A stretch of 5,730 nt of DNA from Actinomycetota bacterium (GTDB lineage: Bacteria > Actinomycetota > Thermoleophilia > Gaiellales > Gaiellaceae): NCBI GenBank assembly GCA_005885085.1, contig VAXY01000098.1, positions 1-5,730 of the forward strand, given 5' to 3'. Shown in pieces: positions 1-4,669 of this stretch (position 1 is its first letter; every line of letters begins with the position of its first letter). Both the position numbers and the translations under genes were made by a program. The notes under the pieces were generated by a model, which saw nothing but the letters and a program-made list of their open reading frames with translations, was not told the DNA's origin and did not search any database.

Positions 1-245
1 CCCGGGACCACCTCGAGCCCGGCGACCTCGTCTTCTTCCATGCGAACTCGGCCGGCGTCCCGCAGCATGAGGGCATGTACGTCGGCGACGGCTCCTTCAT
101 TCACGCGCCTCAAACCGGCGACGTCGTAAGGATCTCGAGCCTGTTCGAGACGCGGTACGCGCTCTCGTACGTCGGGGCGGTGCGCCCCTACGCGGCCGGC
201 GCCTCGTCCTCGCCGTTGCCGAGCTGGACCTCCGCGTCGGGGTAG
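1..245 (+). CDS. NlpC/P60-family cell-wall peptidase, C-terminal end (5' truncated)
   Basis: The frame enters from the left edge (first full codon at 3) and stops at TAG 243-245, giving about 80 residues. The start reads EPGDLVFF, followed by HEGMYVGDGSFIHAP and then GDVVRISSL. This is the usual C-terminal half of an NlpC/P60 papain-like hydrolase, which cuts peptide bonds in peptidoglycan stems, normally outside the membrane. The His of HEGMYVG fits the catalytic His, and the His of FIHAP, 12 residues later, fits the third polar catalytic residue, the same spacing as in E. coli Spr. The nucleophile Cys and any signal peptide or binding domains lie outside the window. About 17 residues rich in Ala, Ser and Pro follow the fold; part of this tail is antisense to a possible small ORF. 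It is convergent with bcp. Family call is firm; substrate and full architecture cannot be seen. Confidence 0.88.
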   Translation, partial: RDHLEPGDLVFFHANSAGVPQHEGMYVGDGSFIHAPQTGDVVRISSLFETRYALSYVGAVRPYAAGASSSPLPSWTSASG

Positions 246-322
246 AGGAAAGCCAGACCCGCAGATAGATTCAGCAGCTCGGAGCGTGGAATGTCGACGT
301 CCAACCGGGCCAGCGCGGCCAC
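188..322 (-). CDS. Possible small protein (44 aa) downstream of bcp, antisense to the NlpC/P60 tail
   Basis: On the minus strand, the frame after the bcp stop (338-340) continues open to TAG at 190-188. A GTG at 322-320 gives 44 residues: MAALARLDVDIPRSELLNLS, then AGLAFLYPDAEVQLGNGEDE, then APAA. It begins 15 nt after the bcp stop, so it could be translated by coupling. A GGAAG 13 nt upstream of the GTG is a weak ribosome site. About 37 of 44 codons end in G or C, and the residue mix (an amphipathic Leu/Ala stretch, then an acidic tail) is protein-like. Against it: the last 58 nt overlap the NlpC/P60 gene, there is no known family, and in GC-rich DNA antisense frames stay open by chance. In the overlap, both frames share the same third-position bases, so codon bias cannot decide there. 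TTG or CTG starts further in are possible. Confidence 0.35.
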   Translation of the reverse strand: MAALARLDVDIPRSELLNLSAGLAFLYPDAEVQLGNGEDEAPAA

Positions 323-337
323 ACCTGAGGGAGCTTC

Positions 338-793
338 CTACGGGAGCGAGTCCAAGACGCTCGCGGCGTGCCCGGCGGGCTTGATCCCGAGCATCGCGCG
401 CGCGACGTTGCCGTCGGCGTCGATGATGAACGTCGATCGGTTGATGCCCAGGTACGTCCTGCCCGCGAACTTCCGCTCCCCCCAGACTCCGTACTTCTCG
501 GCGACCGCGTGATCCGGATCGGCGAGCAGCGTGAACGGCAGCTCATACTTGGTCTTGAACTTCTCGTGTGAGGCGACGTCATCGGGACTGACGCCGAGGA
601 CCTGGGCGCCGCGTTCGCGGAAGACGTCGTACGCATCGCGGAATTCACAGGCCTCCGTCGTGCACCCCGGCGTATCGTCCTTCGGATAGAAGTAGATAAC
701 GACCGGACGGCCGCGCAGGTCCGACAGCTTCACGGTCTCGCCGCCGTCGCTTTGGAGCTCGAAGTCCGGCGCCGGCTTGCCTTCCTCGATCAC
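338..793 (-). CDS. bcp: Thioredoxin-dependent peroxiredoxin, Bcp/PrxQ type
   Basis: A 151-residue cytoplasmic peroxidase that reduces hydrogen peroxide and organic hydroperoxides using thiol donors such as thioredoxin. The AhpC/TSA thioredoxin-like fold runs the whole length: APDFEL near residue 8, then YPKDDTPGCTTEACEFRD. That motif holds the peroxidatic Cys44 and, five residues on, the resolving Cys49, the spacing of typical two-cysteine Bcp proteins. The active-site Arg fits Arg119 in GINRSTFIID, and YGVWGERKFAGR matches the family. Length agrees with the usual 150-157. The GTG start at 793 is chosen because AAAGAGAGG lies 4 nt upstream and the protein begins as the family does. The frame stays open far upstream, but that part is antisense to a membrane-protein gene. 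It is divergent from that gene (42-nt gap) and convergent with the NlpC/P60 gene. Family and function are confident; substrate preference is not visible. Confidence 0.95.
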   Translation of the reverse strand: MIEEGKPAPDFELQSDGGETVKLSDLRGRPVVIYFYPKDDTPGCTTEACEFRDAYDVFRERGAQVLGVSPDDVASHEKFKTKYELPFTLLADPDHAVAEKYGVWGERKFAGRTYLGINRSTFIIDADGNVARAMLGIKPAGHAASVLDSLP

Positions 794-797
794 TGAA

Positions 798-806
798 CCT
801 CTCTTT
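798..806 (-). promoter_or_regulatory. Ribosome binding site of bcp
   Basis: Reading on the minus strand, AAAGAGAGG ends 4 nt before the GTG at 793. It is purine-rich and partly matches the anti-Shine-Dalgarno sequence. It supports this GTG over upstream starts in the long open frame. No clear -35/-10 pair for bcp was found in the 42-nt divergent gap, so the bcp promoter may lie inside the neighbouring gene. Confidence 0.6.
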
Positions 807-835
807 CGGTCGGTTTCCGAGGTCGAAGCTAGCCT

Positions 836-1216
836 ATGTCCATGGGGAAGTTCTTCGCCGATCGGCCCACGCTCCGCGGCTTCGTGATCATCGGCTTGAT
901 CGCGCTCCTCGTCGTCCTGCTGAACCTCTATACCGCCGTGCTCGCGATCGGGATGTTGCTCCGGATCGCGTTCTTCCTCGCGATTGCGTTCTTCATCTTC
1001 CTCATGTGGCGGGAGCGCCGCGACGAGATCTCGACGTGGTCGACGAGGGAGACGGTGGTCTTCTACGGGTCGGCTCTGCTGATCGTGATCGCCCTCGGCC
1101 TGTACGTCTGGCACGGCTGGCCGGGGTACGAGCAGCTCGGCTTCATCGGCGTCGTCGGGTGTTCTGGTTTCGCCATGTGGCGCATCTGGCGCGACCGGCA
1201 CCACTACCGCGTGTAA
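836..1216 (+). CDS. Small four-helix membrane protein of unknown function
   Basis: A 126-residue protein that I do not recognise as a named family. Four hydrophobic stretches are visible: about residues 16-35, 36-57 (interrupted by Arg43), 74-92 and 99-118. A charged loop, WRERRDEISTWSTRE, separates the second and third, and a basic tail ending RIWRDRHHYRV follows the fourth. The basic loop and tail suggest both face the cytoplasm. No catalytic motif or signal peptide is evident. ATG 836 is used as the start; a second ATG at 842 is equally possible, and the only ribosome-site-like bases, GAGG at 819-822, sit 13 nt from the first ATG. Codon bias fits the neighbours. It lies divergent from bcp and 46 nt before the next membrane-protein gene, with which it may be co-transcribed. 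That it is a real gene is likely; its role is unknown. Confidence 0.8.
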   Translation: MSMGKFFADRPTLRGFVIIGLIALLVVLLNLYTAVLAIGMLLRIAFFLAIAFFIFLMWRERRDEISTWSTRETVVFYGSALLIVIALGLYVWHGWPGYEQLGFIGVVGCSGFAMWRIWRDRHHYRV

Positions 1217-1262
1217 CCGGGCGGGGGTCGTCGCACCGGACCCAGCGGCCGATCCGATCGAG

Positions 1263-2261
1263 ATGAACCTCAGGCGACTCCTACGACCCCTCCCGCATCT
1301 CGAGCGTGACCCTGCGCAGCACGCGCTGCTTGTCCTGATCAGCGCGGGCCTCGCCCTGGGCGCCGCGATCGGGATCGCCTGGGCGGCCGGTTTCACCCGC
1401 GTCCTCCATCAGTTGCACCACGTCGATCCGATCTGGTTACCCGTCGCCTTCGGGATGGAGATCGCAGCCTATTTCGGCTACGTCGTCGCCTACCGCGAGG
1501 TCGCCCGCGCCGAGGGCGGTCCGCGTCTGGGGATCGGGCGTGCCGGCGCGATCGTGGCGGCCGGTTTCGGGGTCTTCGTGATCCGTGGAGGTTTCGTCGT
1601 CGACCGTCACGCGCTCGAGGCTGCAGGCCTCGAGCCGCGCCAGGCGCGCGTACGCGTCCTCGGTCTCGGCGCGCTCGAGTACGCGATCCTCGCTCCCGCC
1701 GCGGCACTCGCCGCGGTGATCATCCTCGCGCGCGGGTCGACCCATCCCAGCCTCGGTTTCACGTTGCCGTGGGCGATCGCCGTGCCGCTCGGGTTCGTCG
1801 CCGCGTTCGCCGCGCTCGGATACCGCCACCGCGTCGGCGACGAACGCGGTTGGCGGGCGGCGCTCCAGCATGCACTCGACGCCGTCAACATGCTCAGGAA
1901 CCTCGCCTCGCAGGGCGCCGAGCACGGCGGGGCGTTTATCGGCACCACGCTGTACTGGGCCGGCGACGTCGGCTGCCTGTGGGCGAGCCTGCGCGCGTTT
2001 CACGAATCGCCCGATCTGCCCGCGCTCATCATCGGCTACGCGACCGGTTACGCGCTCACGCGTCGCACGCTGCCCCTCGGGGGGGCGGGCTCCGTGGAGG
2101 CGCTGGTCTCGTTCGCGCTCGCGTGGACCGGCATTCCGCTGGCGAAGGCGGTTCTCGCCGTGTGCGCCTACCGGATCTTCAACCTCTGGCTGCCGTTGCT
2201 GCCCGCGGCGATCGGGCTACGCCATTTGAAGCGGTGGGGCGAGCAGGCGGCGCGGGCCTAG
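1263..2261 (+). CDS. UPF0104 / LPG-synthase transmembrane-domain family integral membrane protein
   Basis: A 332-residue polytopic membrane protein. Hydrophobic segments lie near residues 22-42, 57-77, 96-112, 134-156, 167-187, 222-245, 252-268 and 278-320. The C-terminal part, LPLGGAGSVEAL (270-281), then a helix ending GIPLAKAV, then YRIFNLWLPLLPAAIGL, follows the pattern of the UPF0104 / YbhN / MprF flippase-like superfamily (a Pro-Gly-rich turn with Glu, then a Tyr-Arg followed by a W-P helix). Members are linked to lipid or polyprenol-lipid handling at the inner membrane. There is no aminoacyl-transferase domain, so lysyl-lipid synthesis is not implied. ATG 1263 lacks a good ribosome site; translation may depend on the gene 46 nt upstream. 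It ends 30 nt before the convergent hemQ stop. Superfamily is fairly sure; substrate is unknown. Confidence 0.75.
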   Translation: MNLRRLLRPLPHLERDPAQHALLVLISAGLALGAAIGIAWAAGFTRVLHQLHHVDPIWLPVAFGMEIAAYFGYVVAYREVARAEGGPRLGIGRAGAIVAAGFGVFVIRGGFVVDRHALEAAGLEPRQARVRVLGLGALEYAILAPAAALAAVIILARGSTHPSLGFTLPWAIAVPLGFVAAFAALGYRHRVGDERGWRAALQHALDAVNMLRNLASQGAEHGGAFIGTTLYWAGDVGCLWASLRAFHESPDLPALIIGYATGYALTRRTLPLGGAGSVEALVSFALAWTGIPLAKAVLAVCAYRIFNLWLPLLPAAIGLRHLKRWGEQAARA

Positions 2262-2269
2262 CGCGCAGC

Positions 2270-2286
2270 CTCCGCGCCGCGTGGAG
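2270..2286. terminator. Short hairpin between convergent genes
   Basis: CTCCGCG and CGTGGAG can form seven pairs, one of them G-U, around a CCG loop. It sits in the 30-nt gap between the UPF0104-like stop and the hemQ stop, where a shared terminator would be expected. Neither strand has a T-tract, so it is at best a weak or Rho-assisted terminator. Confidence 0.25.
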
Positions 2287-2291
2287 CCGGC

Positions 2292-2987
2292 TCAGGGTGA
2301 CGCTTCGACGCGCGAGGGCGCGCCATCGAGCGCGTCGAGCGCCGCGCGGATCTCGACGTGACGGCCGACGAAGATCGGCGTGTCGCGCTCGGTGTACCGG
2401 GACGCTTCGGTCTCGCGCAGCGTCAGCATCAGGTGCATGAAGTCGGAGGGCTCGTCGCACTCGAACGCAGTCATGAACTCCTGGTCGTCGATGCCGAACG
2501 AGTACGTCGTGTGGTTGTGGATCGTCTCGAATTCGGCGCCGATGCGCATGTGCTCGTCCATGGCGCGCTGCCGGTCCTGCGGCGCGAGGGCATACCAGGG
2601 CCGGATCTTGACGAATGGATAGACGACGAGATAGGGCGAGCCTTTGGGAATCACCCGCCGTGCTCGTCGCGCCTTCGTGTACGCGGACGCCTTCGTGGTG
2701 GCGAGGTACGAATAGGGCGTTTGGAGCCAGCCCGCCAAAGGTGTGGCGTTCAGGGCTGTGGCGAGCTCGCCGAGATCCTCGTATCGCTGCGTGATCTTCC
2801 AGAGGAAGAAGTCGCTATCCGGCCTGACGCCGCCGACGCTGTAGGCGCGGAGGCTGTCCATCCGCGTCGACCAGTCCTCGACGACTTCCGCGAAAGCGTC
2901 CTTGCCGGCCGCTCGCTCCTCGACGGGCAGTCGCCGCCAGGCGGGCTCGACCCGGAAGAAGGTGTACGCGACGTACTGCCCTTCCAC
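2292..2987 (-). CDS. hemQ: Coproheme decarboxylase HemQ (ChdC), chlorite-dismutase family
   Basis: A 231-residue cytoplasmic enzyme for the last step of the coproporphyrin-dependent haem pathway: two peroxide-driven decarboxylations of Fe-coproporphyrin III to haem b. The first ferredoxin-like half includes SVGGVRPDSDFFLWKI. The second carries VYPFVKIRPWY (Tyr123 fits the catalytic tyrosine), MDEHMRIG (His146 fits the proximal iron ligand), TTYSFGIDDQEFMTAFE and RETEASRYTERDTPIF. These are hallmarks of actinobacterial HemQ rather than true chlorite dismutase, and the length fits. The start is GTG 2987, giving VEGQYVAYTFFRV; no strong ribosome site is seen, and the hydrolase stop is only 16 nt upstream, so coupled translation is possible. 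No other haem genes are nearby, although hemQ often sits with them. It implies the monoderm-type haem route in this organism. Confidence 0.93.
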   Translation of the reverse strand: MEGQYVAYTFFRVEPAWRRLPVEERAAGKDAFAEVVEDWSTRMDSLRAYSVGGVRPDSDFFLWKITQRYEDLGELATALNATPLAGWLQTPYSYLATTKASAYTKARRARRVIPKGSPYLVVYPFVKIRPWYALAPQDRQRAMDEHMRIGAEFETIHNHTTYSFGIDDQEFMTAFECDEPSDFMHLMLTLRETEASRYTERDTPIFVGRHVEIRAALDALDGAPSRVEASP

Positions 2988-3003
2988 GGGCGTGATGGTA
3001 GCC

Positions 3004-4206
3004 CTAGCCGGAGGCGCTGACGAGAACCCAACCGAACGTGTCGGTCGTGAATGGCGGCTCGCCGCACTCGTAGGCTCCGGCGTGGATGTCGCCGATAGCC
3101 CGCTTCACGAGCGCGCGGCTCGTCTTCGGGGTTCCGTCCGCGTAGTACACGCCGGATTGCCAGCGGTTGTAGTCGGTCTCGTCGGTGACGTGGAAGATCA
3201 GGAAACCGCGCACCGTCGGCTGGCACGCGGCCATCCGCAGCGCCTCGTCGTAGTACGCCGCCTGGACGCCTTCGCTGACGGGCCTGGTCGTCGCCGGCTC
3301 CTTGCCGCCGTAGAAGCTGCGCTTCGTCTCGGGGATCTGCGAGTCGACCCCGTACTCGTCGTACACGATCGGCAGCTTCGAACCGAGCTGCGCGGTGCCG
3401 TTGAACGCTTGCCCGAGCAGGTACACGAGGCGCGGGTAGTCGGCGAGCCCCAGCGACGTGCCGCTCGTGTGCGTGATCGTCGGCGGCGTGCTCGAGTTTT
3501 CGCCGTACGGATGGAACGAGAAGCCGTCCATGATCGGCCTCTTCCGTTTCATCGCACGGTACGCAGTGCCCATGTCCGTGATGAACGCGGTCGGAGAATG
3601 CGTGTCGCGGCCCGTCTCGGGACGGTCGATGCCGCGTGGGGAGACCGAGCCCCCGTCGATGAAAACCTTCGGATCTGCCGCCTTCATCAGGTCGTACGTC
3701 CGCGCGAGCAGCTGCACATATGCGGGTGCAGCCACGTCCTCGCCGTCCGGGCCGAACTGCGGCAGCCAGTAGCGGTTGAGGTTCGGCTCGTTCCCGACGA
3801 TGAACTCGCGGATCGTCGGGACGCGCCGCACAAGGTCCGCGGCGAAGCGTGCGAACTGGGTGCGTGCGGTCGCCGTCAGCGGCGTCGCCCGGCTGCCGAA
3901 CGGCATCACCGTCGCGACGATGCGAATGTCCAGAAACATGCCCGCCGCGGCAACTGACTGCAGCGCCTGCAGCTGGTCGTCGGGGACGGTGCTCAACCCC
4001 GGGGACCAGTTCGCGGTCACCCTGATCGTGTCGAAGCCGGCCGCCTTTGCGAGTTCCAGTTTCGACATCGCGACCTGCGGATCGGCGTTCCGGCCCTCGT
4101 CCTCGGCGGCCCCGATGTACATCTGGGTGCTGGCCCGCGCAGCCGCAGGCACGGCCAGCGCGGCGAGGGCGCAGAGGAGTGCGATGAGGGGTCGGAGCTG
4201 CAGCAA
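3004..4206 (-). CDS. Secreted glycoside hydrolase-like protein, clan GH-A type
   Basis: With the TTG start at 4206 the protein has 400 residues. It opens with a signal peptide, LQLRPLIALLCALAALAVPA, ending ARA before STQ (cleavage near residue 25). A single TIM-barrel-like domain follows: GFDTIRVTANW (57-67), FIVGNEPN with Glu140 as likely acid/base, SFHPYGE (230-236) and IVYDEYGVDS with Glu284 as likely nucleophile. These positions match beta-strands 4 and 7 of clan GH-A (cellulase/GH5- or GH39-like). The exact family and sugar substrate cannot be told. The frame stays open to a TTG at 4269, but that codon is part of the -35 box of a good promoter, so a start there would precede the transcript. 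A weak ribosome site (GGGCGA) lies upstream of 4206. It probably shares a transcript with hemQ. Function by family is likely; start is moderately sure. Confidence 0.82.
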   Translation of the reverse strand: MLQLRPLIALLCALAALAVPAAARASTQMYIGAAEDEGRNADPQVAMSKLELAKAAGFDTIRVTANWSPGLSTVPDDQLQALQSVAAAGMFLDIRIVATVMPFGSRATPLTATARTQFARFAADLVRRVPTIREFIVGNEPNLNRYWLPQFGPDGEDVAAPAYVQLLARTYDLMKAADPKVFIDGGSVSPRGIDRPETGRDTHSPTAFITDMGTAYRAMKRKRPIMDGFSFHPYGENSSTPPTITHTSGTSLGLADYPRLVYLLGQAFNGTAQLGSKLPIVYDEYGVDSQIPETKRSFYGGKEPATTRPVSEGVQAAYYDEALRMAACQPTVRGFLIFHVTDETDYNRWQSGVYYADGTPKTSRALVKRAIGDIHAGAYECGEPPFTTDTFGWVLVSASG

Positions 4207-4240
4207 GAGGTGGTCGCCCGCGATCTGCGCGGCCGCGGCC

Positions 4241-4269
4241 AGTGTAGGAACCGCACCGGAAAGCGTCAA
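4241..4269 (-). promoter_or_regulatory. Sigma-70-type promoter for the hydrolase-hemQ pair
   Basis: On the minus strand TTGACG (4269-4264) and TACACT (4246-4241) are separated by exactly 17 nt. Each box matches consensus at most positions, including the TA...T core of the -10. Transcription would begin near 4234, leaving about 28 nt before the TTG at 4206. This placement decides the hydrolase start. A minus-strand terminator sits just upstream and would shield the promoter from read-through. Confidence 0.7.
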
Positions 4270-4284
4270 CCTCGGGCCGCCCCG

Positions 4285-4304
4285 AAAAACCCCCCGAAAG
4301 GGGG
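4285..4304 (-). terminator. Small intrinsic terminator, minus strand
   Basis: CCCCC (4291-4295) and GGGGG (4300-4304) pair around a four-base loop. Read on the minus strand, the hairpin is followed by G and TTTTT (4289-4285). There is no T-tract on the plus strand, so it points to a transcript arriving from the right on the minus strand. The stem has only five pairs, though all are G-C. No minus-strand protein gene is credible upstream, because uvrC occupies the other strand. Confidence 0.5.
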
Positions 4305-4338
4305 ACTCAGTCCTGGGATAGGCGCCGATAATTGACAG

Positions 4339-4456
4339 GAGTCAGGGTCTTGTTGCCAAGCTCTCGCCGCAGGGAGCACTGGGAAGCTCGCCACAGCCTC
4401 CACAGAACCTGACCTTCAAGCGGCCCGGTCTCTCCACCCGGGCCGCTTTTCTTTTT
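4339..4456 (+). ncRNA. Candidate small RNA or uvrC leader RNA ending in an intrinsic terminator
   Basis: A GATAAT (4327-4332) resembles a -10 box and would start an RNA near 4339; no good -35 is visible. The RNA would be about 118 nt and end at the strong terminator at 4418-4456. GUCAGG (4341-4346) can pair with CCUGAC (4408-4413), and further in UUGU with ACAG, closing a domain. Inside it GCUCUC and GGGAGC form a six-pair hairpin around GCCGCA. I do not recognise a known RNA family. The main evidence is the terminator with no plus-strand gene in front of it. Alternatives are a leader or attenuator of uvrC, whose start is about 210 nt downstream, or decay products of a lost gene. The 5' end is a guess. 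Confidence 0.35.
4418..4456 (+). terminator. Strong intrinsic terminator without an upstream gene
   Basis: AAGCGGCCCGG (4418-4428) and CCGGGCCGCTT (4438-4448) are perfect 11-bp complements around a nine-base loop. A T-rich tail, TTTTCTTTTT (4447-4456), follows on the plus strand only. The preceding 2.1 kb carries only minus-strand protein genes, so this terminator must serve a local RNA or a leader of uvrC. Confidence 0.85.
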
Positions 4457-4483
4457 CCGCGCGAAAGCTGCGCTTTCGCGCGG
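4457..4483. repeat. Perfect 12-bp inverted repeat (hairpin)
   Basis: CCGCGCGAAAGC (4457-4468) and GCTTTCGCGCGG (4472-4483) are exact complements around TGC. It starts right after the T-tract of the plus-strand terminator. It has no T-tract of its own on either strand. It could be a protein-binding palindrome, a cruciform or repeat unit, or a second RNA hairpin stabilising an extended transcript. Confidence 0.7.
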
Positions 4484-4669
4484 GTTGGTACGGCGCTTCG
4501 CGCGGAACGCGTGCGGGCTCGACCTGCACGCTCCAGGGTGGTGGGCGGCTGTTCTCCTCCGTGCGGCGCGGCGAGGCTTCGCGTCGCCGCCTCGCATCAG
4601 TCCGCCTGCGGCTAAGCCGGCTTTGCCTGGCTTGGCCTCCGGCTTTGGGCTCGGGGCTAGGCTGGATTT
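4484..4669. other. Non-coding, palindrome-rich spacer before uvrC
   Basis: No credible protein gene is seen here. The stretch has overlapping hairpins: GCGAGGC (4571-4577) with GCCTCGC (4589-4595), or alternatively GCGGCGA (4568-4574) with TCGCCGC (4584-4590). The 10-bp palindrome AAGCCGGCTT lies at 4614-4623. CCGGCTTTG occurs twice, at 4617-4625 and 4639-4647. The text is built from recurring GGCTT/GCCTG pieces, unlike the coding regions. No clear -35/-10 pair for uvrC was found in it. Confidence 0.5.

Noticed and set aside
794..1396. Long in-frame minus-strand extension of bcp, about 200 residues upstream of its start
   Set aside because: The product is Arg/Pro/Glu-rich and unlike any peroxiredoxin N-terminus. 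The opposite strand encodes credible membrane proteins, and the GTG at 793 has a ribosome site and gives the family length.
2902..3957. Open plus-strand frame of about 351 codons across the hydrolase gene
   Set aside because: It is the antisense shadow of the hydrolase: Arg/Val/Ala-rich with no motif, while the minus strand has a signal peptide and clan GH-A motifs.
4333..4410. A 25-codon ORF from a TTG within the candidate RNA
   Set aside because: No ribosome site, a rare start, and a product rich in Arg, His and Ser with no recognisable pattern.
4300..4440. 6S RNA (a GCCGATAATT resembles the left bubble of proteobacterial 6S RNA)
   Set aside because: The flanking bases cannot form the long closing stem needed; the best pairing partner of the 3' part lies after, not before, the motif. 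A covariance search would settle it.
4408..4456. Signal recognition particle RNA, tmRNA or RNase P RNA
   Set aside because: The GGAA-loop core of SRP RNA, the tRNA-like 3' end of tmRNA and the conserved RNase P boxes are all absent.
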